From the NCBI RefSeq assembly GCF_900215205.1, contig NZ_OBDY01000006.1, forward strand, positions 124,001-188,000: a DNA stretch of 64,000 nt. Direction: 5' to 3'. The notes under the pieces were generated by a model. It was not told the origin of the DNA. It did not search any database and was given only the letters and a program-made list of their open reading frames with translations. Shown one piece after another: positions 34,422 to 44,551 of this stretch. A program made the translations under genes and the position numbers. The DNA is from Paractinoplanes atraurantiacus. Lineage in GTDB: Bacteria > Actinomycetota > Actinomycetes > Mycobacteriales > Micromonosporaceae. Every line of letters begins with the position of its first letter. Position 1 is the stretch's first letter.

Positions 34422-35465
34422 ATGATGACCACAAGCGCCCTGAGCGAGCCGGTCGCGCTGGCCGGCATGTCGTTGAGCAGTCAGTTCGTGATGGCGCCGA
34501 TGACGCGCTCGCAGTCGCCGGGTGGAACGCCCACGCCGCGCACGGCCGCCTACTACCGCCGCCGCGCCGAGAACGGCGTCGGCCTCATCATCACCGAGGG
34601 CGTGCTGATCGACCACCCGTCGGCAGGGCACGAGACGGACGTCCCCCGCATGCGCGAGGCGGCCTGGCGCCTGGTCACCGACGAGGTGCACGCGGCCGGC
34701 GGCCGGATCGCCGCCCAGCTCTGGCATCTCGGCAGCCAGCGGGAGCCCGTCGACGGCGTACGGGCCTGGACGCCCTCCGCCGTTCCCGAGGCCGGGCGGC
34801 CCGGCACTCACGCCATGTCCGGCCGGGACTTCCCGGTGCTCCTGGACGCGTACGCCCGAGCCGCTCGTGCCGCCGTGCGAGCCGGCTTCGACGCCGTCGA
34901 GATCCACGCGGCCCACGGCTACCTGCTCGACGAGTTCCTGTGGCCTTTCACGAACCGCCGGGCCGACCGCTTCGGCGCCGACCGGGCCGCCTTCCCGGCC
35001 GAGGTGATCCGCGCCGTCCGCGCCGAGATCCCGGCGTCGATGCCGCTGATCGTGCGGTTCTCGCAGTTCAAGGAGCGCGACTATGCCGCTCGGATCGCGG
35101 AGACGCCGGCGGAGCTCGGCGCGATCCTCGTCTCGTTCGCGGCCGCCGGGGCCGACGTGCTGCACGCTTCCCAGCGGCGTTTCTGGGAGCCGGCCTTCGA
35201 CGGCAGCCCGCTCAACCTGGCCGGCTGGGCCAAGCGGCTCACCGGCCTGCCGTCGATCACGGTCGGCTCGGTCGGCCTGACGCGGGACTTCGTCGGCTCG
35301 TCGCGGATGACCGAGCTGCTCGACCGCCGCCGCCGGGGCGAGTACGACCTGATCGCCCTCGGCCGGGTGCTGCTGGGCAACCCGGCCTGGGTGCGCCTGG
35401 CCGGCGAGGGCCGGCTCGACGAGATCAACGATTACCGGAAGGCGGACGAGGATCGTTATTGGTGA
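34422..35465 (+). CDS. Old yellow enzyme family ene-reductase
   Basis: 347 residues. TIM-barrel flavoprotein of the OYE/NADH:flavin oxidoreductase family: VMAPMTRSQSPG near the N-terminus, QLWHLGSQ, IHAAHGYLLDEFLWPFTNRR with the substrate-binding His/Asn pattern, and the C-terminal FMN loop IALGRVLLGNPAWV. It reduces activated C=C bonds using FMN and NAD(P)H. Regulation is probably by the divergent MerR gene. Confidence 0.9.
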   Translation: MMTTSALSEPVALAGMSLSSQFVMAPMTRSQSPGGTPTPRTAAYYRRRAENGVGLIITEGVLIDHPSAGHETDVPRMREAAWRLVTDEVHAAGGRIAAQLWHLGSQREPVDGVRAWTPSAVPEAGRPGTHAMSGRDFPVLLDAYARAARAAVRAGFDAVEIHAAHGYLLDEFLWPFTNRRADRFGADRAAFPAEVIRAVRAEIPASMPLIVRFSQFKERDYAARIAETPAELGAILVSFAAAGADVLHASQRRFWEPAFDGSPLNLAGWAKRLTGLPSITVGSVGLTRDFVGSSRMTELLDRRRRGEYDLIALGRVLLGNPAWVRLAGEGRLDEINDYRKADEDRYW

Positions 35466-35522
35466 GCAACAGGATTGGTGATTCGCCAGCGAACGTGAGC
35501 GCCAGTTGATGAAATGTGTTGC

Positions 35523-38500
35523 ATGTCCGAGTTCTCTGCGGAGCGTGCGGCCCTGCGTGCCTGGCGTGACGGCCTGGTCAATCTCGACGCCGGAAACCGG
35601 CTGCTGAACTTCAAGCGGTCCGAGACCGGCACGGTCGACGTCCAGGGCCCGCCGGCCGGCGACGTGGTGCGCGCGATCCGCGACGGCCGGGAGTACGGCT
35701 TCCTCGCCTTCGGCGCCAAGCCCGAGGCCGGTGGCCTGTTCAAGACGGAGCTCACCGCCTCCGCGCTCGGCGGCCAGCTGCGCCGCCTGCTGCGCAAGTC
35801 GCGGCAGGACTTCCTCGACCGCGGCGTGCCGGTGCTGCATCTCGCCGCCGGCATGCTGCGCTGGCGCGACGAGGAGGACGTCGTCTTCACCAGCCCGGTC
35901 CTGCTCCTTCCGGTCGAGCTGACCGCGCTGGGCCCCGGCGACGTCCCCCGCCTGCGGTCCACCGGCGACGACCCCGTGGTCAACCCCGCTCTTTCCGTAC
36001 GCCTGCGCCGGCTCGGCGTCGACATGCCCGCCGCGGGGAGCCTGGCCGAGCTGGACGTGCCGGCCTATCTGGCCCGGCTCCGCGAGGCGATCGGCGGGCG
36101 CGACTGGCACGCCGACGAGACGGTCCTGCTGTCCACCTTCTCCTTCCACAAGGAGGCGATGTACCGCGACCTGCTCGACAACGAGGAGCGCATCGCCGCC
36201 CACCCGCTGATCCGCGCGCTCGCCGGCGGCGAGCCCGGCGGCGGGTTCGACCCGATCCCCACCGCCGACATCGACCGTCTCGCCCCGCCGGAGGACATGC
36301 CGCTGGTGCTCGACGCGGACGCCTCCCAGCGGTCCTGCGTCGCCGCCGCGGTCGCCGGCCACAGCTTCGTGCTCGACGGGCCGCCCGGCACCGGCAAGTC
36401 GCAGACGATCGCCAACATGATCGGCTGCCTTCTGCACGCGGGCAAGCGTGTCCTGTTCGTCTCGGAGAAGGCGGCCGCGCTGGAGGTGGTGCACTCCCGG
36501 CTGGCGAGCGCCGGCCTGGACGGATACCTGCTCGAGCTGCACAGTCACAAGGCGACCCGCAAGGAGGTGGCCCGCGAGCTCGCCGCGGCACTCGACGACC
36601 AGCCGGTGCCCGGTGCCGGCAGTTCCTCCGATCGCTCCGCCGACCCTTCCGGCGTCCGCGTCCGCTCCGGCGTCCGCTCCGTCGACCGCGAGCAGCTTCG
36701 CGACCGGCGGGAGCGCCTCAGCGCCTACGCCGTCGCCATGAACGAGGTGCGTCAGCCGCTGGGCCGGAGCCTTTACGAGGTACTCGGCTCGCTGGGGCCG
36801 GCCGAGGTCCCGCTGCCGGACGTCTCGGTCAACTCGCTGACGCCCGAGTCGCTCGAGCGGGTGGGCGAGGCCGCCGACGAGCTCGCCCGCTGCTGGCGGC
36901 CGATCGCCGGCGACTTCCTGTGGCGGGACGTGATCGAGCGGGAGCCCCTCGACGACCGCCTCCGCCGCGCCCGCGCCGCCCTGCGGGCGCTGGCCGAGGT
37001 CGCCGGCCGCAACGGGGCCGCCGCCGAGGCGTTCAGCGTCACCCGACCCTCCCAGGCCGGCAATCTTGCCGCCCTCGTCACCCATGCCGCTCGCCGCCCC
37101 GATGGCGTGCCCGGCGAGTGGCTCACCACGGCCACCTTGGAGCCGGTCGGCCGCTCGGCCGAGCGCCGCAGCCGTGACCTGACCGCCGTCCGGCAGGCAC
37201 GGGTGGCCGTCCGCTCCGCGGCCGGTGTCGAGTGGCACGAGCTGCCCGATGTCGCGCCACCGGCCCTGGAGCCGCGCACGCTCACCGCGGACGCCGCCGA
37301 GGAGGCCGCCCACCGGCACCTCGAGGACGCCGACATGCTCGACGAGGTGCTGCACGACGCCGGCCCGATCGCGTCGCGGCTCGGCCTGCCGCCGATCGTC
37401 ACCTTCGCCGACCTGGCACGGCTCGCCGCGATCGCCGACCTCGCGTCGCGACCGAACCGGCCGGAGCCGTTCTGGTTCGGCGCCGGCGTGCTGGCCACGG
37501 TGTCGGCCGCCGCCACCGCGCTGCGCCGCTCCGCCGAGGCGGTGGCCGCGGCCGAGGCGCAGGCCCGGCGGTATTTCCACGAGTCGATCGTCGAGCAACC
37601 GGTGGAGCAACTCTCCGACCGGCTCACCAATGTGCACCGCGGCCTGCGGAAGCTGTTCCGGGCGTACCGCCGGGACTGGGAGGCCGTGGCCGCCTTCGCC
37701 CAGCCGGCGATGGCCCCGGCCGAGGCGGTCGCCCATCTCGGCACGGCCGTGGCCTGGAAGGTGGCGCTGCGTGAGCAGGCCGCCGCCGAGCGGCAGTACG
37801 CGCCCCTGCTGGGCCGTTACTGGCGGCGCCAGGCCACCGACTTCAACGCCATCCACGAGGCGGTGCAGGTGGCCGGGGAGGTGCTGCGGCTCTCGCCGCC
37901 GGAGGCCGTGCCCCAGGTCGCCGACCAGGTGGGCAAGTCGGTCCCGGGGATGGCGCGGATCGCCGCGCAGGCGCGCCGGGTCCGCGAGCCCCAGGCCGAG
38001 ACGATCCGCGAGGAGATCACCGCGCTGCGCGCCCAGGTGGAGCCGCTGAAGGCCGCCGCGACGGCGCTGCGTGCCTACAGCCGGGCCTGCGAGCGGGACG
38101 TCGACCTGGCCGAGGCGCTGCGGCTCGCCCGGCTGCGCAAGGCCGTCGTGGAGGCGGAGGAACAGCTCGCGTCGCGCGCGGACGAGGACGACACCCTGGC
38201 TGGGCTGGGCGAGGGCCTGGACGAGGCGATCGGCTGGGCGGCGGCCGCCCGGCGGCTCGCCACGGGCACGGACCGGCCGCTGACCGAGCAACAGGCGGCG
38301 GCCCTGAGCGCCTGCGAGGCCGCGGGCACGCTGGCCGAACGGGCCGGCGCCTGGCAGCAGGCGCGCGACGGCGTCATCGCCGCGTTCGCACCCGGTCGGC
38401 ACGAGGAGATCAGTGCGGCGCTGGACGCGTACACCAGCAGCTTCCTGGACGACCTGATCGCCGACCGCGCCGGACAGGAGGAGTGGTTCGGCCACCTCGC

Positions 38501-40289
38501 GGCCCGGCGGGCGCTCGCCGCGCACGGGATGGACGCGGCCGTCGGCTCCTGCGCCGAGCAACGGGTTCCGCCCGAGCACCTCCGGGGAGTGCTCGACCGG
38601 GCGCTGCTCGCGGCGTGGGCCGACGCGGTGATCCGCTCCGACCGGCGCCTGCACCCGGGCGGCTCGGCCGAGCGGGACCGCCTGGTCGAGGAGTTCCGCC
38701 GGATGGACGCGGCGCTGGCCGGCGCCGCCCCGGCGGCGATCGCGACTGTCCTCAGTGAGCGGAAGGCGGCCGGGCTCCTGCCGGAGGACGTCGCCCTGCT
38801 GCGCCGCGAAGGCATGAAGGAGACCCGGCACCTGGCCGTGCGTGAGCTGATCGGGCGGGCGCGGGACACCGTGCTCGCCGTCAAGCCCTGCTTCCTCATG
38901 TCGCCGCTCGCGGTCAGCCAGTTCCTCCCGTCCGACCTGAGCTTCGACGTGGTCGTCTTCGACGAGGCCTCGCAGATCACACCCGGCGACGCCGTGAACT
39001 GCGTCTACCGCGCGTCGGCCATGATCGTGGCGGGCGACGACAAGCAGCTGCCGCCGACGTCCTTCTTCGCGGTCTCGTCCGCCTCCGACCCCTCGGCCCA
39101 ATCCGACCTCGTCGACCCGTCCGACCCCTCCGACCCGTCTGACCCCGAGAGCGAGGACGAGCCGTCGGAGGACGCGGCGACGGACGTCAACGACTTCCAG
39201 TCGGTGCTGGAACTGGCCAAGGCCTGCGGCGCCTTCCGTACGCTTGCGCTCGCGTGGCACTACCGCAGCCGGCACGAGGCGCTGATCGCGTTCGCCAACC
39301 ACGCGTTCTACCAGGCGCGGCTCATCACGTTCCCGTGCGCGAACGCCTCCGACCCGGAGGCCGGCGTGGAGCTGATCCTGGCCGGTGGCGTCTACCGCCG
39401 GGGCACGACCAGGGACAACCCGGTCGAGGCGGAGCGGGTCGCCGAGCGGATCGTGCACAGCCTCACCACCCGGCCCGAGGAGTCGCTCGGCGTGGTCACC
39501 TTCTCGGTCGCCCAGGCCGAGGCGATCGAGGCGGCCCTTGACCGCGCGGTCGCCAAGCACCCGGGACTGGAGCGCTTCCTCGACGGCGACCGGCTCAACG
39601 GCCTGTTCGTCAAGAGCCTGGAGTCGGTGCAGGGCGACGAACGCGACGTCATGATCTTCTCGATCGGATACGCCCACGACGAGGAGGGGAAGATCAGCAC
39701 GAACTTCGGCGCGCTCAACCAGCGCAACGGCGTGCGCCGGCTCAACGTGGCGATCACCCGGGCCCGGCGGCGCGTGGAGATCGTCTCCTCGATCCGGTCG
39801 CGGGACATCCCGGCGTCGGCCAACGCGGGCGTACGGCATCTGTCCGCCTATCTGGAGTACGCGGAGCGCGGCCTGGCGCCGTCGCCGCTCCCGTCCGCCG
39901 TCGACCCGATGGCCGAGGAGATCGCCGCGGTGGTGGAGTCGTGGGGATATCGGGTGCGGTCGTCGGTCGGCGCCGACCGATTCCGCGTCGAGGTCGGCGT
40001 GCGGCACCCGGCGCACGACGGCGAGGTGTACGCGCTCGGCATCCAATGTGACGGCCCCCGATACGCCTCGATCGCCGCGGCGCGCGACCGCGACCGGATC
40101 AGCGCCGAGATCCTGGCCGGACTCGGCTGGCGTCTGCACCGGATCTGGGGAACCGCGTGGCACCGCGACCGTCCGGGAGAGGAAGCGCGCCTGCGTGCTG
40201 CCATCGAGGAGGCCGTGGGCGCGCTCCCGGCGTCGTCCGGCCAGTCGTACCGAAGGGTGGATCTTGTACGTCTTCAACCCGTCTCCTGA
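35523..40289 (+). CDS. DUF4011 / SF1 helicase / Vsr-like nuclease protein
   Basis: 1,588 residues from ATG 35523 (an ATG 9 bases upstream is also in frame). The N-terminal DUF4011-type region (about 1-280) starts WRDGLVNLDAGNRLLNFKRS. Walker A GPPGTGKSQT is at about 286-295. Roughly 850 mostly helical residues follow, then motif II VVVFDEASQI (Asp1147) and GDDKQLPP, the latter before an acidic SDPSDPSDP-type insert (about 1190-1220), and late motifs VQGDERDVMIFS and NVAITRARRR. The C-terminal ~120 residues (GIQCDGPRYAS, RDRDRISAEIL, GWRLHRIW) are a Vsr/MTES_1575-type PD-(D/E)XK nuclease. The architecture has been reported as an antiphage gene (hhe), recalled not checked. Confidence 0.88.
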   Translation: MSEFSAERAALRAWRDGLVNLDAGNRLLNFKRSETGTVDVQGPPAGDVVRAIRDGREYGFLAFGAKPEAGGLFKTELTASALGGQLRRLLRKSRQDFLDRGVPVLHLAAGMLRWRDEEDVVFTSPVLLLPVELTALGPGDVPRLRSTGDDPVVNPALSVRLRRLGVDMPAAGSLAELDVPAYLARLREAIGGRDWHADETVLLSTFSFHKEAMYRDLLDNEERIAAHPLIRALAGGEPGGGFDPIPTADIDRLAPPEDMPLVLDADASQRSCVAAAVAGHSFVLDGPPGTGKSQTIANMIGCLLHAGKRVLFVSEKAAALEVVHSRLASAGLDGYLLELHSHKATRKEVARELAAALDDQPVPGAGSSSDRSADPSGVRVRSGVRSVDREQLRDRRERLSAYAVAMNEVRQPLGRSLYEVLGSLGPAEVPLPDVSVNSLTPESLERVGEAADELARCWRPIAGDFLWRDVIEREPLDDRLRRARAALRALAEVAGRNGAAAEAFSVTRPSQAGNLAALVTHAARRPDGVPGEWLTTATLEPVGRSAERRSRDLTAVRQARVAVRSAAGVEWHELPDVAPPALEPRTLTADAAEEAAHRHLEDADMLDEVLHDAGPIASRLGLPPIVTFADLARLAAIADLASRPNRPEPFWFGAGVLATVSAAATALRRSAEAVAAAEAQARRYFHESIVEQPVEQLSDRLTNVHRGLRKLFRAYRRDWEAVAAFAQPAMAPAEAVAHLGTAVAWKVALREQAAAERQYAPLLGRYWRRQATDFNAIHEAVQVAGEVLRLSPPEAVPQVADQVGKSVPGMARIAAQARRVREPQAETIREEITALRAQVEPLKAAATALRAYSRACERDVDLAEALRLARLRKAVVEAEEQLASRADEDDTLAGLGEGLDEAIGWAAAARRLATGTDRPLTEQQAAALSACEAAGTLAERAGAWQQARDGVIAAFAPGRHEEISAALDAYTSSFLDDLIADRAGQEEWFGHLAARRALAAHGMDAAVGSCAEQRVPPEHLRGVLDRALLAAWADAVIRSDRRLHPGGSAERDRLVEEFRRMDAALAGAAPAAIATVLSERKAAGLLPEDVALLRREGMKETRHLAVRELIGRARDTVLAVKPCFLMSPLAVSQFLPSDLSFDVVVFDEASQITPGDAVNCVYRASAMIVAGDDKQLPPTSFFAVSSASDPSAQSDLVDPSDPSDPSDPESEDEPSEDAATDVNDFQSVLELAKACGAFRTLALAWHYRSRHEALIAFANHAFYQARLITFPCANASDPEAGVELILAGGVYRRGTTRDNPVEAERVAERIVHSLTTRPEESLGVVTFSVAQAEAIEAALDRAVAKHPGLERFLDGDRLNGLFVKSLESVQGDERDVMIFSIGYAHDEEGKISTNFGALNQRNGVRRLNVAITRARRRVEIVSSIRSRDIPASANAGVRHLSAYLEYAERGLAPSPLPSAVDPMAEEIAAVVESWGYRVRSSVGADRFRVEVGVRHPAHDGEVYALGIQCDGPRYASIAAARDRDRISAEILAGLGWRLHRIWGTAWHRDRPGEEARLRAAIEEAVGALPASSGQSYRRVDLVRLQPVS

Positions 40290-40319
40290 CCGATTGCCGT
40301 ATTGACTCGTTGCTGGTTC

Positions 40320-41720
40320 ATGTCCAGCATGGTTCGGGTGACATCAGGGAGCGCCGCGGCCGGTGCCGCGCCGGTCAGCTGTGTCGCGTTCCGTGCCGAC
40401 GGTCGACGGCTCGCCAGCGGCTCCCACGGTGGCGGGGTCCTCGTGCAGGACACCAGCGACCCGGCCCGACCGACCAGGCTGACCGAATTAGCCCATCGGT
40501 CGGCCGTCCTCGGGGCCGCCTTCAACCCGGCTGCCGCCGACCTGCTCGCGACCGGCTCGGCCGACGGCGCCGCCGCGGTCTGGCGCGTGGTCGACGACCG
40601 TCCGCCGGCCGTCATGAAGGTCCTCGGTGGCCACCCGGCCCCTGTCACCGCCGTGCACTGGATGCCCGACGGGCAGCACCTGCTCTGCCAGCTCGGTGAC
40701 GGCCGGGCCGCCGTCTGGCACGCCTTCGGCGAGAAGTACCTCGGTGAGGTCGGCGACTGCCTGCGCCTCGACATCAGCGCCGGCGGTCTGGTCGCCTCGG
40801 TCGGCTCGAGCGGCATGGTCTCCGTGCGTGACCTGGCCGGCGATCCTAATCCACTCGCCGCCCGGCAGGCGCCCGCCGCGGAGGCCTGCGCATGGTCGCC
40901 CGACGCGGCGACGCTGGCGCTGGCCCGCCGGGACGGCGCGATCGAGCTGCGCACGCCTCAGCTCGACCCGATCCGGACGCTTCGACCGGGTACGGCGCCG
41001 CTGCGGGCGGTCACCTGGTCCCCGGACGGCCGCTATGTCATCGCCGGCGGCTACGACGGCACCGTCCTCTCCGTCGACGCCACCGACCGGGTGCTCTGGC
41101 GGCACATCGACCCGGCCATCCGGCCGCGCTCGCTCGCCATCGGCGGCCGCGCGGTCGCGGTCGCGTCGTTCGGCGACCGTCCTTATCTGCTCGACGTCTT
41201 CTCCGGTGGCTACTCGCGCCAGGAGGCGGGCGAGCCGTCGTCCCCGTCGGTAGCCTTCCGCGACGGCATGATCGTGGCCGACGACCGCGTGGTCACCGCC
41301 GGCCCGCTCGGCGACCGCACGGTCATCGTCGAGCACGAGCTGCCCGTCCGGGCGGTCGACGCGCTCGCCGACCGGATCGTCGTCACCGCCGCTCACCAGG
41401 CGATCCGCCTGATCCGTCTCGACCCGAAGGCCTACGAGGTCGAGCTCGGCGTCACGCTGCGCGCGCCGGAGCCGGTGCGCACCGTCGCCCTGCTCGGCTC
41501 GGCCGAGGCCACGGTGGTGGTCGCCGCCTCGTACGATTTCCGCCTCTTCGCCTGGACGGTCGACTGGACCGGCCCGCCGGTCGGGCCGCGCCTGGCCGGT
41601 GAGTTCGGCAGCGGCGTCGCCACCCTGCAGCGACTCGACGACCAGCGCCTGACCGCCACCGACCACCGGGGCGAACTTGTGATCCTCGCGCTGGGCGCGG
41701 ACGGGGCTCTCTCCGCTTAG
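40320..41720 (+). CDS. WD40 beta-propeller protein
   Basis: 466 residues from the ATG at 40320. Repeats follow the WD40 pattern: VSCVAFRADGRRLASGSHGG, VLGAAFNPAAADLLATGSAD, VTAVHWMPDGQHLLC, RAVTWSPDGRYVIAGGYDGT and later weaker blades, about seven in all. No catalytic domain, signal peptide or membrane helix is visible, so it is a scaffold or sensor. It starts 30 bp after the helicase-nuclease gene on the same strand and could be co-transcribed with it. Confidence 0.82.
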   Translation: MSSMVRVTSGSAAAGAAPVSCVAFRADGRRLASGSHGGGVLVQDTSDPARPTRLTELAHRSAVLGAAFNPAAADLLATGSADGAAAVWRVVDDRPPAVMKVLGGHPAPVTAVHWMPDGQHLLCQLGDGRAAVWHAFGEKYLGEVGDCLRLDISAGGLVASVGSSGMVSVRDLAGDPNPLAARQAPAAEACAWSPDAATLALARRDGAIELRTPQLDPIRTLRPGTAPLRAVTWSPDGRYVIAGGYDGTVLSVDATDRVLWRHIDPAIRPRSLAIGGRAVAVASFGDRPYLLDVFSGGYSRQEAGEPSSPSVAFRDGMIVADDRVVTAGPLGDRTVIVEHELPVRAVDALADRIVVTAAHQAIRLIRLDPKAYEVELGVTLRAPEPVRTVALLGSAEATVVVAASYDFRLFAWTVDWTGPPVGPRLAGEFGSGVATLQRLDDQRLTATDHRGELVILALGADGALSA

Positions 41721-41811
41721 GACCTCTCGGATCACGGCTCCGGCTCCTCTCGCTCGAATGCCCGAGAAGTTAGCCCTCGGCGCGATCGCCCGGTGTGCCA
41801 ATCGCGCCGCC

Positions 41812-41839
41812 TGTGGACAACTTTTTCCACTGTGGATAA
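41812..41839. promoter_or_regulatory. Cluster of DnaA-box-like 9-mers
   Basis: TGTGGACAA (41812-41820) and TGTGGATAA (41831-41839) are reverse complements of TTGTCCACA and TTATCCACA, the strong DnaA boxes of actinobacteria and E. coli. TTTTTCCAC lies between them as a weaker inverted copy. They are in a 224-bp gap between the WD40 and TetR genes, with no dnaA, dnaN or oriC genes nearby. Confidence 0.55.
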
Positions 41840-41944
41840 CTCAGGATCTTGGGCGGGCGAGGTCTAGGGTCGGAGCCGCACGTGTCGGTGGGCGAGGCTT
41901 GGCGGAGCGTTCGGTCACCGGATTGACTCGACAAGAGAGGGCTA

Positions 41945-42616
41945 TTACGGGTGTAGCGCCAACCCGTCCAGCAGACGCTGGAGACCCCAGCGGAACTGTT
42001 CCGTGCCGACCCAGGTGGCCATGACGCCCGCGGCCGCGGCGGTGCGGGGATAGGTGCCGGCCGGCACCTCGCTGAGGGCGGCCCGGCGCGCGTCGACGCG
42101 CTCGGTCTCCGGGGGTAAGGCGCCCGCCCCCGGCACATCGGCCACCTCGAGGGCGATCGAGCCCAGGACGAAGACCATGACGGCGTACGAGCCGCGCGCC
42201 GCGGCCGCCGGATCGAGGCCACCCTCGGTGAGAAGGGTGAGCAGGCGCTCGCCGAAGCGCCATGGGCCGGGGCCGTCCAGCGGGCCGCCGATCAGCAGCG
42301 GGACGGCGCCCGGATGTGCGGCGAGGCGGCGCCGCAGCTCCAGAGCGAGCTGTTCCACCTCGGAGCGCCAGTCGTCGGCGCCGGTGATCTTCTCCGGGAG
42401 ATCCAGCAGGCGCTCCAGCAGGGCCCGCTCCAGCGCGGCCTTGTCAGCGAAGTACGTGTAGACCGCGTGGGGCGCCGCCCCGATGGCGGCCGCGGCGCCG
42501 CGGATGGTGACCGCCTTCGGGCCGCCCGCATCGAGCAGGTCCAGGGCCGCGTCGAGGATCTCGGCCTCGGAGGGCACGTGGCGCGGCCCTGGAGTGCGCT
42601 TGCCCGGATCCGTCAT
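41945..42616 (-). CDS. TetR family transcriptional regulator
   Basis: 223 residues. HTH at about 18-60 (ALDLLDAGGPKAVTIRGAAA, IGAAPHAVYTYFADKAAL). The ligand domain matches the TetR/AcrR type with a TetR_C-like helical pattern, and GSIALEVADVPGAG in the middle. It lies beside, and on the same strand as, the downstream end of the cobalt-importer genes; no divergent target is obvious. Confidence 0.85.
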   Translation of the reverse strand: MTDPGKRTPGPRHVPSEAEILDAALDLLDAGGPKAVTIRGAAAAIGAAPHAVYTYFADKAALERALLERLLDLPEKITGADDWRSEVEQLALELRRRLAAHPGAVPLLIGGPLDGPGPWRFGERLLTLLTEGGLDPAAAARGSYAVMVFVLGSIALEVADVPGAGALPPETERVDARRAALSEVPAGTYPRTAAAAGVMATWVGTEQFRWGLQRLLDGLALHP

Positions 42617-42639
42617 CGCGTGCCGTGGCGGGCGTGCGG

Positions 42640-43421
<782 letters not shown>

Positions 43422-43425
<4 letters not shown>

Positions 43426-44183
43426 CCCAGGGCGGCGGCGAGGGCGATCCCCGCGGTGGCTGCGGGCAGGGCCGCGGCGGCCAGCCACTGGCTCGTGGGG
43501 GCGCGGTCGTCGGCCGGGCGGGGGAGGCGGCCCTGATAGCCGCGGGCGACCATGGCCAGGTAGACGCGCTCGCCGCGCTCGTAGGCGCGCAGGAACAGGG
43601 AGCCGACGCTGACGGCGAAGGCCTTGACCTGCCAGAGGAAGCGGGGGTCGTAGCCGCGGGCCAGGCGGGCGATCCGCATGCGGCGGGCGTCGTCGGCGAG
43701 GACGTCCAGGTAGCGCAGCATGAAGGTGGCGATCTGGGTGAAGACCGCAGGGCAGCGCAGGCGGTCCAGGCCCAGGATCAAGTCGCGCATGGTGGTGGTC
43801 GCGGCCAGGAGCAGGGAGGCCAGGACGCCGAGGGTGCCCTTGGCGAAGATGTTCCAGGCGCCGTGCAGGCCGTCGACCGACAGCGACATGCCCAGCCAGG
43901 TGATCCGCTCGCCCTGGCCGAAGAAGGGCAGGGCCACGGCGAGCAGGACGAAGGGAAGTTCGATGGTGGCCCGCTTGGCCAGCCACAGCGCGGGCACGCG
44001 CGCCGCCACCGCCACCGCCACGAGAAGCACGAGGTAGCCACCGAAGGCCCAGAACTCGGTCCGCGGGGTGATCACCACGATGATGGTGAAGAACAGGACC
44101 GCGGCGATCTTGACCTCGGGCGCGAGCCGGTGGACCGGGCTCTCGCGCAGCAGGTGGAGGGGGTGAGCGTGCCCGGCGCCCAT
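43422..44183 (-). CDS. cbiQ: ECF transporter T component (CbiQ-type)
   Basis: 253 residues, start at 44183 overlapping the upstream stop (TGATG). About six membrane helices. The two coupling-helix motifs of T components are present: DDARRMRIARLARGYDPR and the later ERGERVYLAMVARGYQG (A-R-G). It connects the substrate-binding CbiM to two CbiO ATPases. The N-terminal GHAHPLHLLRESPVHRL is family-typical. Confidence 0.9.
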
Positions 44184-44551
44184 CAGTTGCCGGCTTCGGT
44201 GGTGCCGGCCGTGGACCGGCCGCGACGGCGGGCCAGCCAGAAGACGCCGCCGCCGATGCCGAAGGTGATCAGGACGCCGAGGACGCCCGAGAGGCCCGTG
44301 GAGAGGAACTCGTTGTCGATGCCCTTGATGCCGTAGTCGGCGAGCGGGCTGCCGGAGAGCTGGTGGTCGCCCTCCTGCTGGGCCATGCAGGTGCCGCCGG
44401 TGATCTCGCCCTCGGCGTTGAAAGTGCAGCCCTCGCGGGCGGTGTAGTCGAGGCCGTCGGGGCTGCCCGAGGCGAAGCTGCTGGCCACGCCGGCCAGCAG
44501 CAGGGCGACCAGCAGGCCGCCGGCCAGGAACCATCCGAGTCGCTTGCTCAT
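44183..44551 (-). CDS. cbiN: CbiN-like PDGLE-domain subunit
   Basis: 122 residues. An N-terminal membrane helix (about 6-25), the periplasm-facing part SPDGLDYTAREGC with the PDGL motif, and a C-terminal membrane helix (about 85-108). These two-helix CbiN/NikN proteins stimulate the cobalt/nickel importer. Its start overlaps the cbiM stop (ATGA). Two Cys in the external part (about 41 and 54) could form a disulfide. Confidence 0.85.
   Translation of the reverse strand: MSKRLGWFLAGGLLVALLLAGVASSFASGSPDGLDYTAREGCTFNAEGEITGGTCMAQQEGDHQLSGSPLADYGIKGIDNEFLSTGLSGVLGVLITFGIGGGVFWLARRRGRSTAGTTEAGN

Noticed and set aside
33693..40277. A 2,194-residue minus-strand ORF
   Set aside because: It is antisense to the helicase-nuclease and flavoprotein genes, and its translation is Arg/Gly/Asp-rich without any domain. 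High G+C leaves minus frames free of stops. Only its last ~103 residues are a real gene (DUF1905).
41812..41839. A chromosomal replication origin
   Set aside because: Only two good boxes and one weak box are present, there is no AT-rich unwinding stretch, and dnaA/dnaN are absent.
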